This document shows, one piece after another, positions 33,112-45,384 of a DNA stretch of 64,000 nucleotides. The notes beneath the pieces are model-generated. The model ran no database searches. It was given only the letters and a program-made list of their open reading frames with translations, and was not told the DNA's origin. Every line of letters begins with the position of its first letter. The first letter of the stretch is position 1. Location of the stretch: NCBI GenBank assembly GCA_022496185.1, contig WTXG01000144.1, positions 27,443 to 91,442 on the forward strand. Reading direction: 5' to 3'. Made by a program: the position numbers and the translations under genes. This DNA comes from Multifurca ochricompacta (taxonomy: Eukaryota > Basidiomycota > Agaricomycetes > Russulales > Russulaceae).

Positions 33112-34319
33112 TAGGGCTGCATGCCATCTGTTTGACAGTGACAGCCGTCTATTTGACAGTGAGGGACAGGTATGGCTGACCCATAGACCTACCATTTTTG
33201 GTACTCACTGGATCGCTTACGGTATGGTATGGGTATGGTATGGCCATTTTACAGTATACGGTAGTAGACAGTATTACTAAAGAAAATAAAGTTGAGCTAG
33301 GTAGCATGAGCAAGAAGCTAAAAGCGATAAAGAAATGGATAGGTGTATTCTTGGGGCTATTCTACACCCTTTTTATGTAGTTTATGAGTACAATACCCAA
33401 CAATCAACTTTACCAGTCATAATCTGAAACTCATAGAGGGACTTCAAGTGTTGTCTTTGCTTCCATGAGCATGAGTAGTGTAAATAGGGCATACTGGAAC
33501 ATGAACTCCCTCAATAAATGTAATTGTAGATACATTATCACAAAAGAGACATCAGAGAAGCAATATCAAAACATGCCCCAAAAGGGTATGGAAACAGGCA
33601 TGGCACAGGCTTGTACCTAGATGCTATAATACTATTATCTATCTCACCTTGTTAGCTTATAGACTTAGATGCTTGCGGTAATGCGATAGCAACTGCTTTA
33701 TCTATAGCAGCTATACAGTGGTTTTATATACAATTTAGATGTATTATATTGCTACTAAATTAGCGTTATCTCGCTTGTTTATGAATGTGATTTGATCACA
33801 TAATCAATCTGAGATGTATATACTCAATATCTAATTAATGACACGTTTTTGATCTCATCAATTATGCTATCTATCTATCTATACACAATCACAATTATGT
33901 TGGACTGCTATCCCAGTACATGCGAGCATACCTCCATCTGGACTCTGGCAGACCAACATGATGAGATTATAGATGCAAAATAAGACAAGTGGGAATGTGC
34001 AAGAGGGTTTTAGAAGTGTAGCATAAATTGTATAAAAACTTCTAAGTTCAATAGGAGTCCTTTTAAAATATTATGAAGTTGCGCTTGTATACAAGCGAAA
34101 ATGACGGAGAAATGAGAAGTCGTACAATAACACAATAGCATAACAGGAGTCTGTAGAATGTGATGCAAGTCAATCAACAATTGAATCTTTGGATACAAGT
34201 TATTTTCCTCAAGCGGTGACCAGAGAATTAAGCAGGTGCAATTTGAGTGCATTGTATGGCATCACAAAACCAATTTACATTAAGGCATAAATGAAACATC
34301 TAGACTAATTGACAGCTCA

Positions 34320-34871
34320 TGTGACGGAATTTGAACTGACAAAGGTGACGTGGCTGACTGATGACATTAACGGACTTGTTGTTCTGAAACACTACTTACT
34401 GTTTGCTTACTGAGGGCTCAACCCCTCCATATTCTCCTTAGTTCTAGCTAGTTCTATTGCGCAACCACTAGATAATACATCATAGTACTAGAATCTTCCA
34501 TCTACTATGACATAGCTAGGTCTACCTGTATTTAAAGCACAGTAAAGTAGAAGAGACAGACTAAGTCTGTTCTCTTGTGTTCAATTCAAGGTGCATTAGA
34601 CTTCTCTGAACTCTCCCTCTCTGTGAAAGAACTCCACTTGAACTCTCCAAGACGCGACTTGGAGAGCCTTCGACCCTCTTTGTACTAGTTGCGGGACTGA
34701 GTGTCTCCGCCGTCGACTTCGACTCTCGCGCGTGCCCTATCGACCTTGTTGAGGGCTTGAACTGACTTGACTCTGCTATCGACTTGGAGTCTTGACTTGA
34801 CTTGGATATATCTTGACTTGGAGGCTAGCTCCTGATCGACGTTCGACACAGTGTCACACCTAACTGTGACA
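34320..34871 (-). repeat. Solo LTR, TGTCACAG family (TSD GCTCA)
   Basis: 552 bp, plus strand TGTGACGG to ACTGTGACA, flanked by GCTCA at 34315-34319 and 34872-34876. The right duplication contains the transposase stop codon. Confidence 0.92.
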
Positions 34872-34873
34872 GC

Positions 34874-37800
34874 TCAACGGCCCAGTGAAGTATCAGCTTG
34901 CATGCGTGCAAGATGCAACCACTTCTTGACAAGCATCAGTGTACGGATGGTATTTGCATTGAGACTAGCGCGATGGAGGGAGATCGTGTTGCATCCACCA
35001 GAGAATATTCTCTCAATGGCAACAGCAGAACCTATGTCAGGTTCAGTCCATTAATAAGAAGAAGATTATTATTAAGTTTAAATTACTCACCAGGAATGCA
35101 TAGAATGTCACACACCAAATGAAGGAGGTTTGGGAACTGCGCACATCAACCCATCCACCAATGAATTGGATTACAAGTGTCAAAATCTTCAGCAGGGAGT
35201 TTGAAATATTCTTTGAGTTCATTGGTAGAGCTCTTCTCTTTTCTGCGATACTGAGCAGTGAAGGATTTCTGAGGAGGTGATCCCAAAATTGGCAGTGATG
35301 TGACAGGCAAAGATGATGCTGAAGATGATGTATGATCATCTGCCTTCACATAATTTCTATTGAAATAATCAAAGAGACTTGACTTAGAATGTTCAAGGTG
35401 ATCTGAGAGTGCTGGATCATCATCATAGTCCACCCTCATGCCCTCGTATGAGATTCGCGGATCAAGCACTAGTGAGATATACAGTTAGTGAGTAACCAAT
35501 TTAATAATCATTGACGCACATGCAGCCCAAGTGTAGAAGGGAGATGTGTCATACTGGTAGTAATAATCACTAAGCTTCCGGTGTGCATCTGTGAGACCAA
35601 GTTTGATTCTAGGTGATGCTGAGCCAGGAAGGTCACGAAGAGTATTTCTAATATCATCTTGCAAGCCTCGAAATATGGCATGTGTCATTGAAAGCATTGG
35701 AATTTTTGTGGCAGACATCTCAGTAGTAGCAGCTCAAAATGATTTCAGCCAAGATGTCACAAGAGCAATGGATTCCCAGTCACTGTTACTGAGTTCAAGG
35801 GCATGGAGGTCCTTGTTTCGAGAAACATAAGAGTTGATAGTTTTGCGATAATCAAGGGCACGCCCTATAACATGCCAGTCAGAAACCTCATACAAACAAC
35901 CATGATAACTTATGAAGCATTTGATGCGTTGACGACCATTGGGTTCTCACATCAAGAATGAGTATATGTGGTGCAGTGCAGTCACCTAACATCCTGCCTC
36001 CTTCAAGTTGCACAAACTGAATTTCACGAGCCCAAGATTGACAACGTTGGGGGCTTGAACGGACAGCCTTGATTATTTTCCGAAGCTGACCAGAATGTTA
36101 CAGTTTAGTTGGTGAAGAATGGACCCATTACTTACCCTTTCAATAGCAGGCAGTGCACTGTCAGCTGCATCGACATCAGCTGTATAAGTATCTGTGTCTG
36201 GTATGTCTATGACACTCTCATCGTCCTCGCTATCACCTGCTGTGTCATTGTCATGTTCACACGAGAGTGGAATTGTAACGTTGTCTTGGTAGTTGCCACT
36301 ACACATGGTGGCTTTTTTCCCTTCAGCCTTTGAGATCGCCCCAATTCCTTCGAGAAGCTCACATTTAAAGATTAGATATGACAACAGTAATAAATATAAT
36401 TTTATGTAATACCTTGATCGCAGCCAAGTGGATGGTATGTGGCATGCAATGCAACTGTGCATCTTGCACTGAGAATGGTACCCCCCGTTGTTGACATCGC
36501 CACTCCAGTGATTTAACTAGAGTGTTGTTATTGCTAGCATTATCCATTACAAGGGCAATAATCTGCAAATGGATTAGAAACACATTTCTAGGCTGAGGAT
36601 GGGAAACTCACCTTTCCAATGAGACCGTATAACTCTAGTGTTGCCCAAACCACCTCTGCCATATTCTCTCCTGAATGCTCCCCAGTAAGCTCTTGGAAGT
36701 CAATCAGCAACTCCTCTGGAAGGGGATGATAAGATTATGCCAGTTGAATGAGGGGAAGAGCATGAACCAAGTTGCCCATCATTGGTTACATAGTGTGCAA
36801 CAATCGCCAAAAATGCGTACTGATTGCTCAATGTCCATGCATCCAGTGACAAGCACACCTTCCCCTCGAGATTCTGCTCATATGGATAAATATGTGGTAT
36901 GAAGAAAATAAGATAATACTTACTGAGAACATTTTGCGAATGCCTTCAATTGTTTCCTCACCCATCTTCACAACACGCCACTTGATCCCATCATGTTTCA
37001 GAATATTCAATGGACCACCATTGTGGTGTGTAAAATTCATCATCTTGATGAATTCAGGTTTCTCAACCTCATCAAATGGCTGGTCGCAGGCAATGATCCA
37101 CTCAGTGAGGAGCCATTCAAATGTTTCTTGATCCCATGGAACCTGACCATTGCTTCGTGACATCCAAATGTTTGAGAAGTTAACATTACTTACAGTGGCA
37201 TGGGCTTTCTGGTCTTCAAAGGCTTTCTTGATGTTTTCAGATGACTTACCAAGCTTTCTTATGTATTCAGCTTCAGTGCGTCCATTGAGTCGCTTTTTTC
37301 CAGATGTGATAGCAATCTTGTCAGGTGTTGGGGGCTCGTCATGATTCTTAAGGATGTAGTAGAGTTGATACATTGGCCTAACATGGACTTGGAGATTATT
37401 TATGAGTACTAAGGGAAGCATTGTCACAGTTAGGTGTGGAACTGTGTTGGGGATCGTGTGGGAGCTAGCCTCCCAAGTTGCATCAAGATAAGTCAAGGCT
37501 CTAGGTCACAGCAAAGTCAAGTTCTGGTCAAGCCCACAATGAAGTTGAGGGTGCGCGTGTGAGAATCAAAGTCGATGGCAGAGACGCTCAGTCCTGCAAC
37601 AAGTTCAAGATGATGAAGGCTCTCCAAGTCACATCTTGGAGAGTTCAAGTGGGGCTCTAACTGAGAGGATTCAATGAAGTCCGAAGCACCTTTGATTGAA
37701 CACAAGAGAACAGACTTAGGTCTGTCTCTTCAATCTAGTTGTCTTTAAATACATGTAGAACTAGCTATGTCATAGTATATAGAAGCATCTAGTTCTATGA

Positions 37801-38908
37801 TATAATATCTAGTGGTTGCGCAGTAGATCAAGCTAGAACTATGGAGAATAAGGAGGGGTTAGGCCCTCAGTAAGCAAACACTGGTGAAACATGATGTCAA
37901 GTCATTAGTAACGTTGCAGGGAGAATTCTGTCACAAGCATCATCCATCAGGAATGATAAGCAAAAAAATGATGAGAAATGCACCGCTTAGATTAGATTTC
38001 ATTGTCTTCTTAATCGTACAAATCTTATGAGCACCATGAAGGCAACAATAGTGGACATCACCATCTTCTCCTGGGGTATTGTATGGCCCATTGGTGATGA
38101 CCTCGTAGAATAGATATATTGGACTCCTTTTTATATTTCCAGTCATCTATAAAAACCCACAATGAGACAATAATGTGAGAAATGCAAGGCAAAACTTGCC
38201 TTTTTGGGGTGAGGGATTTCAAATGAGCTTTTTGGAATGATGCTGGTATGCGTTGCTGCAGTCCAGTGGGGGGTATCTTCATCTTCAATCTCCTCAACCT
38301 TGACAGAACAAGTCCTTGCCTTCTTTGTTGGGGGTGTGGGCATCGGGTTCATCTTTATCTTTGATTTCAGGATGCGCGCATGGCCCTTTTTGTTGCTGAC
38401 CTCTGGTATGGTTTTTGAGGGTAACATATCAGCTAGCTACAAATTGTTAATTCACCTGACCATGAAATCACATTAAGATATCTCATACCTCTTCATTACT
38501 TATTTCCATGGCATTGCTAGGATCATCTGATCCATCCTCAGCAGAAGAAGTGCTAAAATCAGCATTGTCTACATCACTATTGACATCATTCATGACAGCT
38601 TGCTTGCGCTTCACAGAGGTCTTGTGTTTGAGAGAATGTGTGAGGCGCCGGTGGGATGATTGTACAGGATTCCCAAACTCATCAAGCTTCTCCACAGCAA
38701 TAGCTGCGGCTAATCATGTACCTGCAGTGGTTCAGACTGGACGAGAGCATTGACCTGGAAGGATAAGTATTTCATAGCTGCACTCAAATTTCACTTGAAT
38801 GAACTATTTACTACCTTGGTTTATGTGAGAACATGGTCGAATAGGTTTGGGAGTTTTTGATGCATCAAGCTGTTGACCTTCTGGTCCTTGGGCGGGCTGA
38901 TCTGTCAT
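34874..38908 (-). pseudogene. hAT transposase, decayed, several exons
   Basis: Minus strand. A possible start is MTDQPAQGPEGQQ at 38908. Then Lys/acid-rich segments and a BED-finger-like segment (YCCLHGAHKICTIKKTMKSNL) that is cut by a solo LTR and continues LINNLQVHVRPMYQLYYILK. The catalytic part has SLDAWT (about 36840), VMDNASNN (about 36540) and CMPHTIHLAAIK. The C-terminal dimerisation part reads IHWWMG*CAQFPNLLHL, then after a GTGAGT...ATAG intron GSAVAIERIFSGG, ending DTSLGR and a stop at 34874-34876. In-frame TGA stops (35146-35148; near 35735; near 35950) each fit a former CGA. It cannot make a full transposase. Confidence 0.85.
37422..37935 (+). repeat. Solo LTR, TGTCACAG family (TSD AGCAT)
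   Basis: 514 bp, TGTCACAGTTAGG to TTCTGTCACA, flanked by AGCAT at 37417-37421 and 37936-37940. It splits the BED-like part of the hAT transposase. Confidence 0.93.
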
Positions 38909-39616
38909 GGTAAGGCAAAGCTGTAAGACTCCACCACATGGATAGAGGATCTATTTATTGCATCTTGGGGCCTCCTTAATGCAGCAATCTCACTGCAGTC
39001 AACAGAAAATTGAGCATTGTCCTTGTTCTTTGGATTAAATCATAATAATAGTAGCTTCATGAAAAATGGAAGCGTACCAGCTGTTGAGATGGGCTGCTAG
39101 CAACTGGATTGTCGGGGCTCCTGATCTAATGATTATGATAAGATAATCTAAAGTGCGTCAGATAGTTGATTCAGAGACATTGCACACACAACACATTCCT
39201 TCTTTCTTGTCACATTTAAATAACTATATTTATTCTACTTAATGTCATGCTCCTCTGAGCAGTATAAAAGGTTGCTACTCTTTAAGCATTCACTTCAGTT
39301 TTGACCACATAAACTGAACTGAGTACTAGTTAGTTTATCTTATCTCTTGTCTTTACTATATTTAGCTAATGCTTATCTGCTATCTAAATAGGTAAAGATT
39401 CTATATTGGGGGAGTTTTGGTGGCTTAATTACAAGATTAAAGCTCATTTATTCAATGCCGTCTACAGCCGTTTTTTGATGGGTTTGGATGGCATTTGCTG
39501 TACCTGTAACTGTCCGTCTCAATTATTGACTTGAGCTGGTACAGTACAGGTATGGCACCGTACTACGGCACCGTCATACCGTAGGGTACAGGTACAGCGC
39601 ACAGCACACAGCCCTA

Positions 39617-40424
39617 ATATTGACCAGACAGCCTATGTATCATCAATAGTTGAGAGGTTTGGAATGGGGGATTCCAACCCAGTATATACTCCTCTACCCT
39701 CTGGCATGGATGTCCATTTGGTCAAGTTTGAAGACTAGGCATCTACCTCTGACATTAAGAGGTATCAGCAGTTAATGGGGTCTCTGCTCTGGGTGCAGAT
39801 TGGAAGCAGACCTGACATTAGTTTTGCTGTTGCACACCTTAGCCAATTTGCTTCCAACCCTTCCCAGCAGCACATGTGACTAACAAAGTATGTCTTAGCT
39901 TATCTAAATGCTACAAAAGAATACAAGTTGTGCTATTCTGGAGGGAATGGTGAAGTTGGCCTTCATGGCTACACAGACTCCTCATGGGAGATCAAGAGGA
40001 CCGCCACTCCACCTCAGGCTACATCTTTTTCCTTGCTAATGGAGCCATTAGTTGGTGCTCCAGAAAGCAGAAGACAGTAGCACAGTCCACCACAGAAGCC
40101 AAGTATATGAGCCTTGCTGAGGCATCAAATCAGGCTGTGTGGTATAGGACCTTTATGCAGGAGTTGGGATATGAAGTCAGTTCACCCATACAACTGCATT
40201 GTGACAATAAGGGTGCAGTAGATCTTGCATTAAACCCAGTCACAGGAAGGTGATCAAAGCACATACCAATAAAGTACCATGCCATTAGGGAGTATGTAGA
40301 ATCACACCAGATTGACTTGGTGTGAACTCCCACTGGAGAGATGCTTGCAGATGGCCTTACAAAGTCTCTGCCAAGATCATCTTTTGATCTCATGGTAACT
40401 GGATTTGGACTAGTGCTGGAATGA
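39617..40424 (+). pseudogene. Copia-5 RNase H fragment with C-to-T stops
   Basis: Resumes at ATATTGACCAGACAGCC and carries the RNase H region; the largest open part is 39984-40253. Stops differ from Copia-4 by single C-to-T changes: TAG near 39736 (CAG), TGA 39877-39879, 40251-40253 and 40323-40325 (all CGA). Ends near TGFGLVLE at 40424. Confidence 0.9.
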
Positions 40425-40487
40425 GAGAGCTGGAATCTGGAGACTTTGTATACCAGTCTCACTTTCCCACCATGAGCACATTCTCGA

Positions 40488-42403
40488 TAGTGATGTGCCT
40501 GGCCCAGCTCAAAGCCAGAAGCTGGGCCAAGCCGGGCCTGTTTGGGCCGGGCCAAGCCAGGCCATTGTGATGGCCCAGCAAGGGCTTTGGCTAGTGAATA
40601 GCAGGGGTAACCCCCAGGTATCTTCATTGGTACCCATACCCGTACCCATACCTGTCACTATGGGTATGGGTAAACGCGTGCAAGTTCTTTGCTTGCATCG
40701 TGCATTTCAGATAACCAGCCCAGGACATCCCGGTCAAGGAGATACACAACGCGTTCATTTGTGGCTACTCAGGATCCTTCAAAGATTCCTGTTTTATATT
40801 CATAAGATTAAGATAATTCATTATTCTATTGTTGTTTTATTATTCTGGTTTCAATTTTATACAAGCACAACTAAAATCCACCCCAATATACAAAGATGAT
40901 TAGATTGATGTTATAGAACATTGATGAAAAGCCTGTCAGATAACCGCATAGAATGCAAAAATAATTGACAAATGTATAGTTATTGGCAGGGGTAACCCCT
41001 GGATATTTGTTTTGATACCCAGGTTACCCATAAAATGAAACGCGTGCAAGTTCTTTACTTGCTTCGCACATTTCGGACACTCGGCCCGGTCCATCCCAGT
41101 CAAGGAGATATGCACTTGGATACAACGTGTTCATTTGTGGCTACTCAGGATCCCTCAATAATTGCTGATTTATGTTCAGAAGATTAAGTTTATTCTTTAT
41201 TTACATTATTATTTTATTTCATTTTGTGGAACAGGCATGGCGCAGGCTTGTACCTTAGATGTACTATATCAGCTACTAGATTAAATGAACGCGTTATCTT
41301 GTTATCTTGTTTAATGATGTAATTTGATCATATGTCAGATCTTAGATGTATATTCTGTGTATCTAATTAATTTGTGAACGCATTTCTGTTGTGTTATCTA
41401 TGTGTGATCACAATCTTGTCGGACCAATGGAAAATCAAAGCCGTGATTGTTAAGTCAACCTTCCTTAATAGGAAGGAGATCAGACCAATATGCTGGTCCA
41501 TGCGATGCAATGTAGTCACTGCTCTATGCAGCCTGTAGATACATGTGGGCCTTGTTTCAGTAAAGTAATTTGATAATTAGATTATAGAATAGTCTAAAGT
41601 AGTCTAGAGTGTATTTTAGATAGTGCCAGACTGGCAGAATTGATCGCGCGTTAATAAAACAGTTGCATCATGATTTTCAAGAGAGTGGATCACTGATAAC
41701 ACTTTTATTTTACATCGCACTGTTGATCTGCTTTGATATTTCATAGGATAACACTAGAATATATTTACAGAAACCCTGTAGCATACATCAAATTAAATCT
41801 TGTCATTTGTTTGCTACAGATGTATTTTATCATTAAATTTCTGCTGATCTTGTCAATGACTGATGACCACTTATACCCGCCAAACCCACTGCACGGGTAT
41901 GGGTTTCTGGCAGGTTGGGAGTTGTATACCCATACCCATACCCATCAAAACCCGCAGCGCTTACCCGCACAGGTATGAAAACCCTTGCTGATCCCTAGCT
42001 TTGGCCCAGCTCAGAGAAGCTAAAAGCCAAAGCCGCTGGCTCAGGCCACAGCTTTCAACAGCACATACAAGTGCAATAGCAATTGTCAAAATCAGTAGAA
42101 ATCTGATCACAAAGTGGTTGATTTGGGTCACGTGATCATGTTTATTGTGGCATTTCAAACTTTTTCTTCAATATAACTTTGCAATATGTAACACACTAAG
42201 TCATATTTGGATTAGCTGAACTATAACTACTAGTTATATGTCATAAAATTTTCTCTACCAAAAGCCGCGGCTTGGGCCAAGCCAGGCCAGGGCCAAGCCA
42301 TCTGTGGTGGCTTTGGCTTGGCCCAGACTTTAGGAAAGCCAGAGCTGCCTCAGGCCAAGCCAAAGCTGTGGCTTTTGGGCCAAGCCAGGCCGGAACATCA
42401 CTA
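40488..42403. mobile_element. hAT MITE-2 with nested element (TSD ATTCTCGA)
   Basis: Same family as MITE-1 in opposite orientation: TAGTGATGTGCCTGGCC to GGCCGGAACATCACTA, flanked by ATTCTCGA at 40480-40487 and 42404-42411. About 0.5 kb of its own sequence, split by hAT-3. Confidence 0.92.
40592..41997. mobile_element. hAT-3: 1.4 kb non-autonomous hAT-like element (TSD GCTTTGGC)
   Basis: Ends TAGTGAATAGCAGGGGT and (reverse) TAGGGATCAGCAAGGGT, flanked by GCTTTGGC at 40584-40591 and 41998-42005. No transposase. Near each end GGGTATGG/CCCATACCC motifs recur. It has an internal partial duplication (about 40602-40800 and 40987-41170). Its middle (about 41230-41420) resembles 33590-33850 in hAT-1. 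Confidence 0.88.
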
Positions 42404-42451
42404 ATTCTCGACCTCAAGAGTGATGCAAGAAGTGTGTAGAGTTTCAGTTTG

Positions 42452-43572
42452 TGTCACAGTTAGGTGTGGGGACTGTGTCGAAGTCGAACAAGAGGGAGCA
42501 AGACAAGTCAAGATTCAAGGTCACAGCAAGAGCAAGTTCAGTTCAAGCCCTCAACGAAGTCAAAGGGCATGCACAAGAGTCGAAGTCAACGGCAGGGACG
42601 CTGTGATGATCCTTGTCACTGACACCAGGGTGAGAAGTCACAAGAACAGTAACCTTTTCTTTTTACTTTACTTTAACACCTTACATGACACATTAACTAC
42701 CACATGACCTGCTTATGAAGGACCTATTACTTATCTGCTGACTGATTTGCTTACTGAGCCTACTTAGTTGCTTACAGATCAGCATTAGAGGGTGCAACCC
42801 CTCTCCTTTCTTTATCCTTCTGGGGTATTCTACTGTACAACCATTAGACTACCTAGTGAATGCTCTAGTAACTACCAGAAACAACCTTCATAGCACAGAA
42901 CATGTATATAAACCCCTAGTAGATCAGAGCAAAACTCTAAGTCTGTTCTTCTGTAGCAATACAGGTGTACTGGGACTCACATCATTTGACTGAGAACATC
43001 TTCCACTTGAAACCTTTAAGCCGTGTCTTGAAGGAACTTTGACCCCTTGAAACTTGTAGCAGGACTTAGTGTCGCTGCTTGACTTCACCTCGCGCGTGTG
43101 CCCCTTTGACCAGCACAACTTGACTTAGATTAACCTTGACTTGATAAGAGGCTCTTGTAGCCTTGACGAACAACCTCGAACCTTGAACCTTGACACAGCA
43201 CCACACCTTGCTGTGACAGACGCTCAGTCCTGCAACAAGTTCAAGGGGGTTGAAGGCTCTCCAAGTCACATCTTGGAGAGTTCAAGTGGGGTTTCTACTG
43301 AGAGAGTTCAATGAAGTTGAAAGCACCTTGGATTGAACACAAGAGAACAGACTTAGTCTGTCTCTCTACTTTACTGTACTTTAAATACAAGTAGTTCTAG
43401 CTATGTCATAGTAAATAGAAGGTTCTAGGACTATGACATAGTATCTAAATGGTTGCACAGTAGAACTAGCTAGAACTAAGGAGAATTAGGAGGGGTTAGG
43501 CCCTCAGTAAGCAAACACTGGTGAAACATGATGTCAAGTCATTAGTAACGTCACAGGGAGAATTCTGTCACA
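42452..43572 (+). repeat. Solo LTR, TGTCACAG family, containing another LTR (TSD GTTTG)
   Basis: TGTCACAGTTAGG to AATTCTGTCACA, flanked by GTTTG at 42447-42451 and 43573-43577. Interrupted at ACGC by the LTR 42602-43218. Confidence 0.92.
42602..43218 (-). repeat. Nested solo LTR, related family (TSD GACGC)
   Basis: 617 bp, plus strand TGTGATGATCC to TTGCTGTGACA; GACGC at 42597-42601 and 43219-43223. A diverged relative of the LTR it sits in (reverse start TGTCACAGCAAGGTGTGG). Confidence 0.92.
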
Positions 43573-43765
43573 GTTTGCATAAGCAAATCACCTCAATATG
43601 CCTCTGAACCCTACACTTCTTGTCAACTCATTCATGTCAAATTGTTGACTCATTCTCAACATTGACAACCTGAGACATGCTGGTGATATGCTCATTCAAT
43701 TGTGATGGCAGTGTGCTCATCCAACTCATTTCCCATCCATGATTGATGCCTTCAGCATGGAGGGA

Positions 43766-44282
43766 TGTTGACACAGGACATGTCTGGAGATGCTTCAGGC
43801 ATCTAAGGATCACTTCAGCTGTAGATTAGATTAGATTAAATTCCAGAGTATCAGACTTTTTATGTTATCTTTATTACATTTCTTTCTCACCTTACTCAGC
43901 TGATTAGTGATGGACTTAGTAATGTGCAGTATGGCATGTGATTCTCCCTTGGCCAATGGCCTTAGTCCCTCACAGTTTATTGTCCAGCACTTGTGGACTT
44001 ATTCCCAGTGCGCACAGACCATTTCCCCTGGCCCCCTTGGGTATAAAAGGGTGTCTGTCTGGTCTCTTACACTTCAGAAGTTCTTCTAATGTCTGAAGTG
44101 TAAGTTCCTTCTACTTTACTCTCTACTACCTCTAGACTAACCTTGTATATAGACTTGTCTTTGTTCTAGGTCAGTAGTATAGTATAATCTAGAAGTTCTT
44201 CTAATGTCTGAAGTACTTGTCTTTGTTCTAGCCTAAACCACTACTAACCACAGTCAGTAACCAGCAGCATGATTGTTCAACA
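43766..44282 (+). repeat. Copia-5 3' LTR, 517 bp
   Basis: TGTTGACACAGG to TTGTTCAACA, with polypurine AGGGA before it, TATAAAAG near 44042, hairpin, GTAAGT and two TTCTAG sites as in the other Copia LTRs. Its end is intermediate between the two LTR families. Confidence 0.9.
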
Positions 44283-45384
44283 TAAACCACAGTGGGAAAC
44301 ACAGGTCCCCATCATTCCTTAATGCATGACATTGTCTCTGCAGTACACCCAATGACAAAGGTCATCATTTACCTTTGCCCTTCTTGCTTACTAAGTGTAC
44401 ATGGAGCATGCCCATTACATGCTTTGCTAACCCAAAAAATGCAATAAACATAAAAACTAGACTAACAAGCCCTAGATTTGAAAAGTAGGTTTACATTTTC
44501 AAAAGTAGCTCTAGGCATGAAGACATGTTTGCTAGAGCTACTTTTGAATTTAAAGTGCTAGAAGGGCTAGAATGGCTAGCACTAGTCAATCTAGCAATAT
44601 GTCATTTTCCTGATGTATTAGGATATGCATATTGGAATGCTAAGTGTAAGTGTACATGTATGATAGTCAGTCTAGCCCAGCATCTCTGGTGTCAAGTCAT
44701 GCTGCATGTGTGCTGCTATTCCCACATATAGTAAATACAATCTGGTGCCCTAGCCATTCTAGTCATTCTAGTCTATCTAGTTGTGCTAGCAAATGTCATT
44801 TTCCTGATGTGTAGAAAGGGTGCAAACAAGAGAGAAGGGAGAGAAAGGGAAATAAAGAAGAGAATATTGTACAACCACCTATCATAATTGTAACATTTTT
44901 GGCATCCATCAGCTATCATCAACATTGAACTCTTCTCTTTTCTCTCTCACTCTCATGGAACCTCTCTCCACAATGAACTCACATGGTCTCGTGATCATAC
45001 ACTGCCATTGTTGTGCCACTAGTGTGGCTGACTGTCACCTTTCAACAGAACCTTGACTTTCACAAGTTTCTGATCTAGGGGTTTGTTCCACAAGGCACCA
45101 TGCAGAAGTCAAGCCACTTTAAAGGCTCAATTACCCCTCAACTAAATCCAAAAGCAAAACCCACTTGTGATTCATGGATGATGGAACAGGAACCCCCAAC
45201 GCTTACCAATAGCATCATTGTCTCCCAATTCTGAGGTACTGAACAATGCTGTTTCCTTCCAACACTTCTTTAGATTCTGGAGTTGGGGGCTCAATGCACT
45301 TGATCGCCTTGTTGAGATCTTCTGGAGTGCTTTTAAAACCAATGTGTGGCTGTGTCAATAACTTCCACATGATGAGCTAGCTGG
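44283..45384. other. Intergenic, border of transposon and gene blocks
   Basis: No gene seen. An 18-bp direct repeat ATGTCATTTTCCTGATGT lies at 44599-44616 and 44793-44810 with CTAGCA before each copy. CTAG-rich motifs (GGCTAGAATGGCTAG; CTAGCCATTCTAG) around them suggest a small unclassified repeat. CT-rich tract near 44935. Confidence 0.5.

Larger units (their letters stand above)
33112..39616 (-). mobile_element. hAT-1: 6.5 kb hAT element in Copia-5 (TSD ATATTGAC)
   Basis: Ends TAGGGCTG...CAGCCCTA with 8-bp duplication ATATTGAC (33104-33111, 39617-39624). It holds a decayed transposase gene on the minus strand and two solo LTRs. Both ends carry short GGTATGG/TACGGT/GTACAGG-type subterminal repeats, as expected for hAT transposase binding. 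Confidence 0.95.
32319..44282 (+). mobile_element. Copia-5: old Copia copy broken by many insertions
   Basis: Segments 32319-32464, 32969-33111, 39617-40487, 42412-42451, 43578-43765 and the LTR 43766-44282 join into the RT to 3' LTR part of a Copia element. The 5' half is missing. It shares the TGA in RT (TCCTGAGCATGG) with Copia-1. Insertions: a solo LTR, a 6.5 kb hAT, a MITE holding another hAT, and a further solo LTR holding a second one. This is the oldest Copia copy here. Confidence 0.9.
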
